Shown: positions 16,321-26,401, counted from the stretch's first letter. The stretch: DNA of 64,000 bases from JAXLXE01 sp046328115 (GCA_046328115.1 JAXLXE010000001.1:620001-684000), one strand, 5' to 3'. Numbers and translations: made by a program. The notes: generated by a model from the sequence alone, not told the origin.

Positions 16321-17348
16321 GAAACCCCCGCACCTGGCTGGGCTTTGCCGTGAGCGCGGCCGCAATCTACTTCCTCTTCTCCAGCTTCGATCTCTCGGAG
16401 CTCGGCGGGCGCCTGGCCGCGGCGAACCCGTGGTTGGTCATCGCGTGCGTGGCGACGCTTCCCCTGGCCATGTGGGCCAAGGCGTACCGCTGGCAGTGGT
16501 ACTTCCCCCGCCGGGCGGACGCGTCGCTCTATGGGCTCAACGCGGCGCTGTGCATCGGCTACATGGCCAACACGGTCCTTCCCCTCCGCATTGGCGAACT
16601 GGTGCGAGCATACGTGCTCAGCGAAAGCGAGCGGCTACCCAAGGCCACGGTCATCGCCACGATCCTGGTGGAGAAGGTGCTGGACATCACGACGATCGCG
16701 CTGTTCCTGTTCGTCCTCCGATTCATCCTTCCTTTCGAGCCTGCGCTCGATCGCATCGCCTTACTCGCCGGGCTTGGCGTCGCGGCGGTTGTCGTAGGGA
16801 TAGCGCTGCTGCTGGCCGCGCGGGATTGGATGCTCGGGCTCATCGGGCGCATCGAGCAGCGATTTGGCCTGGTTTCTAAGCTTCACCCCGTGGAGATCCT
16901 CACGCCCCTGATCGACGGGTTCCAGTTCGCGCGGGATCCCCGGCTCCTGGCGATCAACGTCACGCTCGCGATAGTGACCTGGTTCGCGTCTGGCGTCACC
17001 TCCCACCTCGGCTTCGGCGCGGTGGGGATCTGGGTGCCGTACTCCGTGACCATGTGGGTGGTGGTCGCCACCAACCTGGGGATGGTGGTTCCGGCGGCGC
17101 CCGGCTACGTTGGCGTGTTTCATTACACGGTGGTGTGGGCGCTGTCTCAATTCGGCGTGGATCGGGAAGCGGCCGGAGCGGCGGCCATCATCATCCACGC
17201 GGCGGTCTTCGGGATGTTCATAGTCCTCGGCTCCTATTTCGCGTTGTTCGGCCGCCAGGCGGGCGGTGGATTCGGCGCGCTGATCGCCCGAGCGAAGGCG
17301 TCCGAAGCAAGCAGCGTGACGGATCCGCGACTGAGCGCGGACCGCTAG
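16317..17348 (+). CDS. Flippase-like integral membrane protein (UPF0104, LPG_synthase_TM family)
   Basis: This 343-residue polytopic protein is of the UPF0104/TIGR00374 family, with 'GYMANTVLPLRIGELVRAYVLSE' near residue 80 and 'GMVVPAAPGYVGVFHYTVVWAL' near 260. This family includes the transmembrane part of lysylphosphatidylglycerol synthases and archaeal AglD-like proteins linked to polyprenyl-sugar handling. The start is TTG, overlapping the upstream stop by 4 bp (TTGA), so it is translationally coupled to the YYY fusion protein. No soluble aminoacyl-transfer domain is present. Probable role: lipid or lipid-carrier translocation. Confidence 0.85.
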   Translation: MRNPRTWLGFAVSAAAIYFLFSSFDLSELGGRLAAANPWLVIACVATLPLAMWAKAYRWQWYFPRRADASLYGLNAALCIGYMANTVLPLRIGELVRAYVLSESERLPKATVIATILVEKVLDITTIALFLFVLRFILPFEPALDRIALLAGLGVAAVVVGIALLLAARDWMLGLIGRIEQRFGLVSKLHPVEILTPLIDGFQFARDPRLLAINVTLAIVTWFASGVTSHLGFGAVGIWVPYSVTMWVVVATNLGMVVPAAPGYVGVFHYTVVWALSQFGVDREAAGAAAIIIHAAVFGMFIVLGSYFALFGRQAGGGFGALIARAKASEASSVTDPRLSADR

Positions 17349-17369
17349 ACCGAAGCCGCCAGACGACGC

Positions 17370-19625
17370 GTGGCTGAAGCACTGCTCTGGCTGGTGGCGC
17401 TCGAAGCCACCAGCATCGCCACGCTCCCCCTGCTCACTCGCGTCTTCGGTGCTATCCCGTTGCTTGCAGCGTGCGTGGGCCGGTCATTCGCGCTCATGGT
17501 GGTGGGCTATCTGGCCTGGCTGCTGGCGATGCTGGGGGTCCTGGGCTACTCGAGCGTCTCCACCGCGGTGCTGACGGGCGCGATCGGCCTGGTGACCTGG
17601 GCCGCGCTGGGCCGCGAGGCTCTTGTGTGGCTCCGCGCGCAGCGCGCCGCGCTCGCGCTGGGGGTGGCCGCGTTCTACGTGCCCTTTGTCCTGGGCGTGG
17701 TCGTCCGCGCGTACAACGCGGACGTGATTGGCCAGGAGAAGTTCATGGACATGGCGCTGTTCAATGCGCTGCTCACGGCCCAGAGCCTGCCGGCCGAGGA
17801 TCCGTGGCTCGCCGGTTTCGGCATGCCCTACTACTACCTGGGGTACCTGGTCCTGGGCATTCCCTCGAAACTCGCGGGCACCACCCCAGCCGTTGGCTAC
17901 AACCTGGCGCTCACGTGGGTGTTCGCCGCCGGATTCGCGGGCGCGTGCGGAGTCGCGAGCTCGCTGGTGGACGGCGCGGGGCGCGGCCACGCCCGCGCGC
18001 GCGCCCTCACCACAGGCGCGCTCGGTGGGACCCTCGTGATGATCGCAGGGAACCTGGAGGCCGTGTTCGAGCTTGTTGCCGCGCGCGGGCTCGGCAGCAC
18101 CGCTTTTTGGCAGGCCGTCGCGATCAAGGGACTGCCCGCCCCGCCATCCCCGGACCTGCTCCCATCCGACGGCAGCTGGTGGTGGCGCGCGTCGCGCGTC
18201 ATCGCGAACATTCAGCCGGACGGCATCACCGAGTTCCCCTACTTCTCCTTCATCCTCGGCGACCTACACCCACACTTCACGGCCCTCCCACTGCTCATGA
18301 CGGTGCTGGCAGTGGCTCGCGTGGGCCTGGAGCGACGCTTTGCGCTTGGCGCGATCGATCGACTCAGCGTCGCGGGCCTGCTCGGAATGGTTGTTGGCTA
18401 CAACACCTGGGATCTTCCCCTTACGTGGGGCATCTTCACCCTGGCCGAGCTCAGCCACACTGCCCTCGTCAGCACGGACATCCGATCGTTCATCCGGAAT
18501 CTGCGCGGCCTCGGCATGACGCTGGTTGCGGCACCGCTCATGATGCTCCCGTACTTCGTGGGCTATGAGTCGCAGTCGCTCAGCCTGGGGCTCGTTCGCG
18601 AACCCACGCCGTTCGTGTCCTATCTCATCCTCTTTGGCCCCAGCACGGCGTTGGCGGTCATCTGGAGAGTGTGGCAGCGCACGTCGCAGCCGGCATCGGG
18701 CCGGTGGCGCCAGACCCTTACGCCTGAGACGGTGATTGTGGCCGCAACCGCACTGGGCCTGGTCTGGCGCGGGTACCCCACGCTCGCGCTGCTCATCGTA
18801 GTTCTCGCGCTGACGATTCGGCTGGCGTGGCGGATCGCGACCTCCGGCGAAGAGGACAACGCCGCGGACAAGGCGATCGGACCACGCGCCGCCACTGCGG
18901 CCTTGATGGTTGTGGCCTTCGGAATTCTCGCGGGCGTGGAACTGATCTACCTGCATGATTCCTTTGGATCACGGATGAACACCGTGTTCAAATTCCACTA
19001 CAACGCCTGGGCGCTCCTGGGGATCGCGAGCGCGGCGGCCGTGGGCGGGCTGGCGGGAATCGACAGCTCGGGCCGGCGACTCCAGATGCTGGGAGCACCG
19101 GTGGTTGCACTACTGCTGGTCGGCGGGCTCGTGTACCCGGTGGGGGCCACGTGGACCAAGTCCGGCGGATTTCAGGGGCGCCCGACATTGGACGGCGCCC
19201 GTTTCCTGCGCGAGCAGAACCCCGGCGACTACGCCGCCATCGAGTGGCTCCGGCGTAATACGGAGGGTCGGCCCGTCGTTGTGGAGGCTGCCGGAAACGA
19301 CTATGAGGAATTCGCGCGGGTCTCGACGTTTTCTGGGCTGCCAACCGTCATCGGCTGGATTGGCCACGAGCTTCAGTGGCGGGGAACGAGGCACGACTAC
19401 CCGCGCCGGCAGCGCGACGTTGACGAGATGTATCGCGCGGCGGCGTTACCCGACCTGTTGGACCGGGCGCGGCCTTACAATGCCCGGTACATGTTCTTTG
19501 GAAGCCTGGAGCGGGCCAGATATGGCCCATCTGTGGAGCGGACGCTGACGCGGTTCTTACCCATCGCATTCATCCGCGATGGGACCGTGATCTTCGAGAT
19601 CCCGCGCGCGGAACGGGGCTCATAG
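17370..19625 (+). CDS. YYY-family integral membrane protein (TIGR03662/DUF2298)
   Basis: This 751-residue protein consists of a single YYY module. Landmarks are 'MPYYYLGYLVLG', 'ITEFPYFSFILGDLHPHF', 'VGYNTWDLPLTWG', 'GSRMNTVFKFHYNAWA', 'NPGDYAAIEWLRRN' and 'GLPTVIGWIGHE'. These correspond one to one with the C-terminal half of the protein at 12070, so the two are paralogues. It begins with GTG 21 bp after the flippase-like gene. Function is not established; the locus implies an envelope glycan role. Confidence 0.88.
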   Translation: MAEALLWLVALEATSIATLPLLTRVFGAIPLLAACVGRSFALMVVGYLAWLLAMLGVLGYSSVSTAVLTGAIGLVTWAALGREALVWLRAQRAALALGVAAFYVPFVLGVVVRAYNADVIGQEKFMDMALFNALLTAQSLPAEDPWLAGFGMPYYYLGYLVLGIPSKLAGTTPAVGYNLALTWVFAAGFAGACGVASSLVDGAGRGHARARALTTGALGGTLVMIAGNLEAVFELVAARGLGSTAFWQAVAIKGLPAPPSPDLLPSDGSWWWRASRVIANIQPDGITEFPYFSFILGDLHPHFTALPLLMTVLAVARVGLERRFALGAIDRLSVAGLLGMVVGYNTWDLPLTWGIFTLAELSHTALVSTDIRSFIRNLRGLGMTLVAAPLMMLPYFVGYESQSLSLGLVREPTPFVSYLILFGPSTALAVIWRVWQRTSQPASGRWRQTLTPETVIVAATALGLVWRGYPTLALLIVVLALTIRLAWRIATSGEEDNAADKAIGPRAATAALMVVAFGILAGVELIYLHDSFGSRMNTVFKFHYNAWALLGIASAAAVGGLAGIDSSGRRLQMLGAPVVALLLVGGLVYPVGATWTKSGGFQGRPTLDGARFLREQNPGDYAAIEWLRRNTEGRPVVVEAAGNDYEEFARVSTFSGLPTVIGWIGHELQWRGTRHDYPRRQRDVDEMYRAAALPDLLDRARPYNARYMFFGSLERARYGPSVERTLTRFLPIAFIRDGTVIFEIPRAERGS

Positions 19626-19628
19626 TCC

Positions 19629-21305
19629 ATGGTTCACCGCACCGCGGAGGCTACCGAGCGCAGCGCGACACGCGCGCTGCTGGTCCCCTTGGCGGGCATC
19701 GTGGCGCTGTCTCTGGCGATTCGCCTGGCCTGGTTGGGCGACCCACCGCTGGACACGGCGGAGTCACGGCGGGCACTCGAGGGCTGGACTCTGTGGCGAG
19801 AAGCGAGAGTCGCCTACGAGTCGGCTCCGATGTTCACCAATTTGTTGTCTGCGGTGTTTGGGCTGTTTGGCGGCGGAGAAATCCAGGCCCGCCTGGTGCC
19901 AACGCTCCTGGGAGCCGCGCTGTCAGCCGCCGCGGTGCTGCTCTACCCGTTCGAGCAGCGGGCACGTACCATCGCAACGGCAATCATGCTGGCGCTCACG
20001 CCATCGCTGATCGTGGCCTCGCGCTCGGCGAGTCCGGAAATTCTCGTGGCTGCCAGCACCGTCGTGGTGGCTGGGGCCGCCTACCAGTACACGCGCGGTG
20101 AGAGACAGGTCTGGCTAACCACCGCACTGGTAGCGCTGGTCGCGGGGCTGGGCAGCGACCCCAGCTTCGTACCAGCGGTGGGCACACTCATCCTGGCCGT
20201 TGCCATCGCCGAGGGAGATTCTCTTGTCCGTGCTCCCTGGTGGGCCGCGGCCAGACGCCACCTGCCGACGAGTGCGGCTATTGCCGTGACCATGGGAGTC
20301 CTCCTGGACAGCCGGGCCCTGATGAACCTGGCAGGCGTCCAGGCCGGACTGGTGGACCCGTTCTGGCGGTGGCTGGGCGACGTGGTTCGTGGAGGGGGCC
20401 TTACGGCGCCCGCCGTGGTGGGGCTCCGCGACGGTGCCTGCCTGATGCTGGCGATTGTGGGACTTGCCAGCTACAGAACCGACTACCGCCGAGTGCGTCT
20501 GCTCGCCGCGTGGCTCCTGGTCTCGCTGACGCTGACGGCGCTGGTCAGGCAGCCGGACCCGAGGTACCTGCTGCTGCCGGCCGTCCCCGCCGCGCTCCTC
20601 GCCGGCCTGGGTCTCGCTGAGCTGTGGACGTACTTAGCACCACGCATGAACGCCCGTGTTGCGCTCACCACGATTGCGCTGTTCGCGCCGTTTGTCACGG
20701 CCGCATTCCACGTCAACACGACGCTCGCATCAAACCCACAACCCTGGATGGCCGCGCTGGCCGTGGTGGCCGCGGGACTCTTGATCGTCGCACTGGCCAG
20801 TCTGAGCTGGCTGAACCGAGCAGAACTTATTGGCGCGTTGCTGGGCTTCATCCCTGCCCTGGCGCTGGTGTGGACGGTCTCAACAGCCAGCCGCCTGATC
20901 GAGGCCAGAGGTTCCGAGCGCGCTCAGCTCACGGGGCCCACGGCGATGACCGCGGAGATGCGAACCGTCCGCGAGGAGGTACTGCGCTGGCAGCGCGAGG
21001 ACCCCATCGGCAGGATCATCGTGGACCCGGCGCTCAGGCCACTGGTTGCCTGGGCGCTGCGAGACATCCCCACGCTGCGATACGAGTCTGACACGCTAGA
21101 TACGCTCAGCCCACGCCTGCTGGCCGGCGCGCCGGCCAGCGTTGGCGAGGACGTTCGCGCGCGTGCTGTCACCGTCGGTTACGCGACAGAATGGAACACC
21201 CTGTCGCTAACTCCGGCCAGGCTCTGGCGGTGGGTGTTTGGTAGACAGAACCTAGTGGACCAGAAGGCGTATGCTATACTGGTGGTCCAGCCGGCGGGCA
21301 GATGA
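19629..21305 (+). CDS. GT39-like polytopic membrane protein
   Basis: This 558-residue protein has an N-terminal membrane segment followed by 'RLAWLGDPPLDTAESRRALEGWTLW', the position of the acidic outer loop of GT-C transferases. Many further hydrophobic segments follow, then a soluble C-terminal tail of about 120 residues. Here the loop has D-T-A-E rather than a clear D-E pair, so activity is uncertain. It starts 3 bp after the YYY gene and was probably selected together with it. Confidence 0.65.
   Translation: MVHRTAEATERSATRALLVPLAGIVALSLAIRLAWLGDPPLDTAESRRALEGWTLWREARVAYESAPMFTNLLSAVFGLFGGGEIQARLVPTLLGAALSAAAVLLYPFEQRARTIATAIMLALTPSLIVASRSASPEILVAASTVVVAGAAYQYTRGERQVWLTTALVALVAGLGSDPSFVPAVGTLILAVAIAEGDSLVRAPWWAAARRHLPTSAAIAVTMGVLLDSRALMNLAGVQAGLVDPFWRWLGDVVRGGGLTAPAVVGLRDGACLMLAIVGLASYRTDYRRVRLLAAWLLVSLTLTALVRQPDPRYLLLPAVPAALLAGLGLAELWTYLAPRMNARVALTTIALFAPFVTAAFHVNTTLASNPQPWMAALAVVAAGLLIVALASLSWLNRAELIGALLGFIPALALVWTVSTASRLIEARGSERAQLTGPTAMTAEMRTVREEVLRWQREDPIGRIIVDPALRPLVAWALRDIPTLRYESDTLDTLSPRLLAGAPASVGEDVRARAVTVGYATEWNTLSLTPARLWRWVFGRQNLVDQKAYAILVVQPAGR
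21272..21280 (+). promoter_or_regulatory. Extended -10 promoter candidate for the TIGR03663 gene
   Basis: TGCTATACT, identical to the element before aspS, lies in the 3' end of the previous gene. Transcription from it would start near 21287, giving a leader of about 70 nt to the TIGR03663 gene at 21357. Confidence 0.45.
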
Positions 21306-21356
21306 GCACGTTCCAATCTGCTGCCACGTACACCGTAGGGGCTCGCTGACCTCCTG

Positions 21357-24284
21357 ATGGTTCAACTGTCCGAGCGGCCGAAGGCCATGGCCGCGGAGGC
21401 TTCGCCGCAGCGCGAAGCCCCGTCAGCAGCAGTCGCGATAGTGCCGTTCCTGGTCCTGGCGGCGCTGGGCTTCGCGCTCCGCATCTACGACGTCGGGGCG
21501 CGAGCATACCACCACGACGAGAGCCTGCACGCAGTCTATTCCTGGTACCTGTATGTAGGCCGCGGGTACATCCACGATCCGCTGATGCACGGTCCGTGGC
21601 AGTTCCACATCAGCGCACTGATGTACTTCTTGTTCGGAGACTCGGACGTGACGGGGCGACTGGCCGCGGCCACGTTTGGCACGCTGATTATTTTGCTGCC
21701 GTACTGGCTACGATCAGAGCTGGGCGAGCGCGGCGCCATTGCCGCGTCCATCCTCTTCACACTCTCACCCTCGTTCCTCTACTTCTCCAGATTCACCCGC
21801 GAGGACATCTTCCTGGCCTGCTTCACCCTTCTTATGGTGGTCGGGATCTTCGGTTGGGTCAGGACTAGAAATCCCCGCTACCTATACGCTGGCGCGCTAG
21901 GGCTCATCCTTGCCTTCGCGGACAAGGAGGCCACGTATATCCACGTCTTCGTGTTTGTGATCACCATCGCCGGGTTGTGGGCCACCGCGACCGTGCACGG
22001 GCTGTGGCCCCCGGTCTGGGCCGCGCTTAAGGACATCCGCCCACGGCTCTGGGTGGAATGCCTTGCGATTTTCGCCGTCATCTACGTCTTGCTGTTCACG
22101 ACGTTCCTGACAAATGTTGGCCCATTCTGGGACCTGGCGCGCTGTCAGGCGACCCGCTTCAACGGCTGCGGTGGCCTCTGGTCGGGGACGGCGGGGGCTC
22201 TGCTGTACTGGATCGATCAGCACGACGTTCAGCGCGGGGGTCAGCCGTTCTACTACTACCTGATCCTGTTGCCGCTCTACGAGCACATTCCCTTGGTCTT
22301 CGGCGGGTTGGCGCTTGCCACGCGGTGGTTCCGACGGTCGGTGTTCGGCTGGTTTTGTGTGGGCTGGTTCCTGGGCAACCTGTTGATCTACTCGTGGGCC
22401 GGGGAGAAGATGCCATGGCTGCTCCCGCACATCGCCATGCCGCTCGTGCTGCTCGCGGCCAGGTGGCTGGGTGACTGGAGCCACCAACTTGACCGCGTTG
22501 TCATCGTGCATCGCCCCTCGCTGGCTGCGTTTGGGCTCAGCCTGCTCGTCCCGCTAACGCTGGGCGCGGCCGCGGCGGTCAGCGCCGCGCAGGTGCTCAC
22601 ACCGCTCGACTCACAGTCACGGTTCCTCGAACGCTCGACGCTGCTGGCCGCCGCCATCGCGGCGGCAGTTGGCATCGTCTACGTTGCGCGTTGGAAGCAG
22701 GCGCGCGCCCGCCTGGCGATCTCCACGGCAGCGGTGGTCCTGGTCGGAGCGATGTACATCCATACCTCGTGGATGGTCACCTACGCGCACGGCGACATTC
22801 CGGTGGAGATGCTGGTCTACGTCCAGTCTTCTCCGGACGTGCCGTGGGTGGTCCGAGAGATCGAGCGCATTGGTTACCAAACAGGGCAGCGCAAAGACCT
22901 GCGCATCTTGATGGACAACGGCTTCGCGGAGAACGCCGGCGGCCAGGTGATCCAGCATGAGGCGATCTCCTGGCCGTTCGAGTGGTACCTGCGTGACTAC
23001 AAGAACCGCCGGTATTACAGCCGCACGTTCGGCACAGACGTCAACCTGCGTGACTACCCCGTGATCCTGGCCATGGCGCCGAATGTGGACCCCGTTCGCG
23101 ACCAGCTCTCGGACTACTCCGTTCAGCGCTACCGGCTGAACTGGTGGTACCCGGAGGACTACAAGGAGTGGCTGACCAATCCGAGCATCATCTGGAAGGG
23201 CTTGATCGACCCGGTCACACGGTCCAAGCTTCTGAAGTATGCAATGTACCGCGAGCTGCTGAACCCCACGGGAGCCCGCGAGTTCTACTTCATGGTACGC
23301 AAGGACATACCAGCGCTTGGCCCGGCCGGATCCCCCACCGCGATTGCGCAGCAGCGGCCGCCCGTTCGGCCCGTGACGAGCGCATCGAGGGAGGGGGTGA
23401 TCGAGAACCTGGATCCGGCGATCTCCCTCCTTGGAGTGGGCAGGGACGGCGAGCCTGTGCTCGTTGACCCCAAGGGTATCGCGGTGGGTCCTGATGGGCG
23501 GCTTTTCGTGACGGAGGGGCGCGCCAACCGTATCACGGTGATCGGGCAGGATGGCTCGATTGGAGCCACCTGGGGTCGGGGAGGGGCAGGAGACGGCGAG
23601 TTCTCCGAACCCTGGGGCATCGCCGTTTCCAAGTCTGGCGACGTGTTCGTGGCGGACACGTGGAACCACCGGATTCAGAAGTTCACGGGTGACGGGCGGT
23701 TCGTGCTGGCGTGGGGGGGCCTGGTGGACACGAAGGGCGATGCGCAGGTCTCGCCTGGGCAGTTCTGGGGCCCGCGAGACATCGCGATCGGACCTGACGA
23801 CCTGCTGTACATCACAGATACAGGCAACAAACGGGTACAGGTGTTCGATGCCAATGGGACGTTCATTCGCGCCTTTGGAGGCGCTGGCGCGGGACCTGGC
23901 CAGTTCAACGAGCCAGTGGGACTCGCCTTCACCGGCGACACGCTGTTTGTCGCCGATGCGTGGAATGGCCGCCTGCAAGCCCTGGACATCAACGGTCGAT
24001 CGCGCGGCACAATCCCGGTCGCCGGTTGGGAAGGCAAGGGCGTTATCAACAAGCCGTACGTGGCGGCGGACGCAAACGGCAACGCGTACGTGACGTTTCC
24101 GGACGTAGGCAACGTGGCCGCCGTGGGCGAGAACGGTCGCGTACGTATGCTCGCCAGGCCGTCTGACCGCCTGAACCGACTAGGGCTGCCCACCGGCATC
24201 AAGCTAGGACCCAGCGGGGAGCTCTACGTGATCGAGTCTGCCTCCGGCGCAATCACCCGGTACAACAACCCGCGTGGTGGATGA
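21357..24284 (+). CDS. TIGR03663 (Agl23-type) membrane protein fused to a six-blade NHL beta-propeller
   Basis: The protein has 975 residues. Residues 1 to about 480 form a polytopic domain with the invariants described for TIGR03663: a D-E pair in 'YHHDESLHAVYSWYL' and H-G-P in 'PLMHGPWQFHI'. After a soluble stretch, about residues 685-975 hold six NHL repeats, e.g. 'PWGIAVSKSGDVFVADTWNH' and 'DIAIGPDDLLYITDTGNKR'. TIGR03663 genes typically sit near TIGR03662 (YYY) genes, as here, and the family is linked to archaeal glycosylation or flippase activity. The propeller is presumably extracytoplasmic and could bind a glycan or partner protein. The fusion is unusual. Confidence 0.88.
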   Translation: MVQLSERPKAMAAEASPQREAPSAAVAIVPFLVLAALGFALRIYDVGARAYHHDESLHAVYSWYLYVGRGYIHDPLMHGPWQFHISALMYFLFGDSDVTGRLAAATFGTLIILLPYWLRSELGERGAIAASILFTLSPSFLYFSRFTREDIFLACFTLLMVVGIFGWVRTRNPRYLYAGALGLILAFADKEATYIHVFVFVITIAGLWATATVHGLWPPVWAALKDIRPRLWVECLAIFAVIYVLLFTTFLTNVGPFWDLARCQATRFNGCGGLWSGTAGALLYWIDQHDVQRGGQPFYYYLILLPLYEHIPLVFGGLALATRWFRRSVFGWFCVGWFLGNLLIYSWAGEKMPWLLPHIAMPLVLLAARWLGDWSHQLDRVVIVHRPSLAAFGLSLLVPLTLGAAAAVSAAQVLTPLDSQSRFLERSTLLAAAIAAAVGIVYVARWKQARARLAISTAAVVLVGAMYIHTSWMVTYAHGDIPVEMLVYVQSSPDVPWVVREIERIGYQTGQRKDLRILMDNGFAENAGGQVIQHEAISWPFEWYLRDYKNRRYYSRTFGTDVNLRDYPVILAMAPNVDPVRDQLSDYSVQRYRLNWWYPEDYKEWLTNPSIIWKGLIDPVTRSKLLKYAMYRELLNPTGAREFYFMVRKDIPALGPAGSPTAIAQQRPPVRPVTSASREGVIENLDPAISLLGVGRDGEPVLVDPKGIAVGPDGRLFVTEGRANRITVIGQDGSIGATWGRGGAGDGEFSEPWGIAVSKSGDVFVADTWNHRIQKFTGDGRFVLAWGGLVDTKGDAQVSPGQFWGPRDIAIGPDDLLYITDTGNKRVQVFDANGTFIRAFGGAGAGPGQFNEPVGLAFTGDTLFVADAWNGRLQALDINGRSRGTIPVAGWEGKGVINKPYVAADANGNAYVTFPDVGNVAAVGENGRVRMLARPSDRLNRLGLPTGIKLGPSGELYVIESASGAITRYNNPRGG

Positions 24285-24350
24285 AGGCAACACGACGACC
24301 GGGAACACGGCATCGTCGACTACCAGAAGCGCACTGAGCCTGGTGCCCGC

Positions 24351-25382
24351 GTGACGCGTCGCGGGTGGGTGCTAGGCGCGCTGATCACGCTTGTTTGCCT
24401 CGCTCTGGCCGCGCGACAGGTGGATCCCCAACGACTTGTGGCCGAGCTGTCCACCGTTGATCCCCGATTTCTGGTGCCGGGCGTGCTGTGCACGTTCATC
24501 GGCTACGTCGTGCGCACATTCCGTTGGCGGGTGATCCTGGCGGCGTCCGCGCAGTGTTCCTTTCCGTCCCTGTTCGGCATCCTGATGTCTGGGTTCGCCG
24601 CGAACAATCTCTTGCCAGCTCGTCTCGGGGAGCTCGCACGCGCCTATTTACTCGGCCGCCAGACGGGCGTCCGTAAGACGTACTCACTGGCGAGCATTTT
24701 CCTGGAGCGGCTGTTTGACGGCCTGGTGCTGGTCCTGCTCATGTCAACCATCTCCCTCTTCGTCGATCTGCCGGGCTGGGGCCGAGAGGTGGAGCTGTTC
24801 GCGGCTTTCGTTTTTGCCGGCGTTGGCATCGCGGTCATCGTCGTGCTCGCACGAAGAGATCTGGCGTCGCGGCTACTCGGATTGTTGGTACGGCCCGCGC
24901 CGCCGCGGATAAGAGAGTGGGTGCTACGAGCGGCCAGCACGTTTCTCGCGGGACTGGAATCCATGCGGAGTCCGAGCGTGTTAGCGAATACCGCGCTGCT
25001 GTCGCTTGTTGTGTGGGCCTGCGAGTGGGCGTCCTATTGCTTCATCTCATACGGCTTCCACCTGGACCTCGAGGGGGCGCAACGATTCGTCGCGATGACA
25101 CTCTTGTTGGTCGTGGTGAACCTCGGGATCATGGTGCCGTCGTCACCGGGCTACGTGGGGACGTTTCAGTTCTTCGGGGTGGAGGCGCTCAAAGTATTTC
25201 GCGTCAGCCCCGAGTCTGCACTAGCGTTCACCATCGTGGCGCATCTCACCCAGTACGTGCTGGTGACCACCATCGGTGTCATTGCACTGGGCCGCCTGGG
25301 CGTCTCACTGCGCAGCCTTGGGAGCGAGGCCCGCCGCGATACGGGAGAGCCTGACGATTCGAACGTGGAGGCGACCGGCTGA
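24351..25382 (+). CDS. Flippase-like integral membrane protein (UPF0104), second copy
   Basis: This 343-residue polytopic protein has the family blocks 'ANNLLPARLGELARAYLLGRQ' and 'GIMVPSSPGYVGTFQFFGVEAL'. It has no C-terminal lysyltransferase domain. The start is GTG at 24351, 66 bp after the NHL fusion gene. The next gene, 8 bp further on, is a third member of the same family, so this tandem pair probably arose by duplication. Confidence 0.85.
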   Translation: MTRRGWVLGALITLVCLALAARQVDPQRLVAELSTVDPRFLVPGVLCTFIGYVVRTFRWRVILAASAQCSFPSLFGILMSGFAANNLLPARLGELARAYLLGRQTGVRKTYSLASIFLERLFDGLVLVLLMSTISLFVDLPGWGREVELFAAFVFAGVGIAVIVVLARRDLASRLLGLLVRPAPPRIREWVLRAASTFLAGLESMRSPSVLANTALLSLVVWACEWASYCFISYGFHLDLEGAQRFVAMTLLLVVVNLGIMVPSSPGYVGTFQFFGVEALKVFRVSPESALAFTIVAHLTQYVLVTTIGVIALGRLGVSLRSLGSEARRDTGEPDDSNVEATG

Positions 25383-25390
25383 ACGCTCGG

Positions 25391-26401
25391 GTGCTCGTGG
25401 GCATCACCGTGAGTGCGGTGATGCTTGCCGTCTTGTACGTCGCGGTTGGAGGCCGCGACGGCCTCAGCCAGATCGGCACGGCCATGCTGGATGCGCGCCC
25501 GCTGCCCATGGCGCTCGCCGTCGTCGTGTACGGCGGCGCAGTCTGGTTGCGCGCCGCGCGCTGGCATCATCTGGTCCGGCCATTCGCGGATGTGCCCACG
25601 GGACGGCTCTTCGCGGTCATGATGATCGGCTTCTCCGTGAACAACGTGCTGCCTTTTCGTCTCGGCGAGGTGGTCCGCACGGTGCTGGTCCACGCCTCCC
25701 ATCAAGTCCCCCTGTCCGCTACGCTGGCTTCCATCCTCGTGGAGCGTGCGCTTGATGTCTGGGTCCTCTGCCTGCTGATGACCGTGGTGTTCCTGAACGC
25801 GCCGTTGCCGGGCTGGCTGGACACGTTGGGCAGCGTGTCAACTCTCGTCGCGGTCGCCGGTATCCTGGGCGGGCTTGCGGTGGTTGTAGTCGGGCGCTCG
25901 CTGGACCGCGTGCTCTACCAGCCCATTATCCGCCTGGGTGCGCGCGGAGGCCGCCGCGTGGAGGGACTGCTCCGATCGCTGATCAGCGGCCTGCGAGCCA
26001 TCGAGCAACCGTCCGCGTTCATCCGGATCGCCGTACTTTCGATGCTGTGTTGGATCGCCGAGCTTGGCCTGTACTACCTCGTAATGGTCGGCTTCTCGTT
26101 CGACAGCGGCATTCTCAGCATGATGGCGGGGATGGTCGTCGCGAACCTCGCCACCGTCCTGCCATCCTCACCGGGCTACGTGGGAACGTTTGACGTGCCG
26201 CTCCATCTCACCCTCTCCCAGGCCTTTGGAGTGCCGGATGGGCTGGCCGCCAGCTTTACGCTCACGGCCCACACGCTGCTGCTGGTACCGGTGGTCATCT
26301 TCGGAATGGCGCTCCTGGCACGGGAGGATCTCTCCCTCCACGCGCTCATCAGGGGCCAGATCAAGCCGAAAGAGAGTGCTACCCCCCCTTCTCGGACATA
26401 A
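25391..26401 (+). CDS. Flippase-like integral membrane protein (UPF0104), third copy
   Basis: This 336-residue paralogue of the preceding protein has 'VNNVLPFRLGEVVRTVLVHAS' and 'ATVLPSSPGYVGTFDVPLHLTL' in the same relative positions. The start is GTG at 25391; another GTG at 25397 is possible. Three UPF0104 genes within 10 kb is a high density and argues for distinct lipid or carrier substrates. Confidence 0.85.
   Translation: MLVGITVSAVMLAVLYVAVGGRDGLSQIGTAMLDARPLPMALAVVVYGGAVWLRAARWHHLVRPFADVPTGRLFAVMMIGFSVNNVLPFRLGEVVRTVLVHASHQVPLSATLASILVERALDVWVLCLLMTVVFLNAPLPGWLDTLGSVSTLVAVAGILGGLAVVVVGRSLDRVLYQPIIRLGARGGRRVEGLLRSLISGLRAIEQPSAFIRIAVLSMLCWIAELGLYYLVMVGFSFDSGILSMMAGMVVANLATVLPSSPGYVGTFDVPLHLTLSQAFGVPDGLAASFTLTAHTLLLVPVVIFGMALLAREDLSLHALIRGQIKPKESATPPSRT

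Noticed and set aside
22617..23978. Long minus-strand open frame of 453 codons
   Set aside because: It lies antisense to the TIGR03663-NHL gene, which has clear domains. High GC makes long antisense frames common; the translated sequence has no recognisable features.
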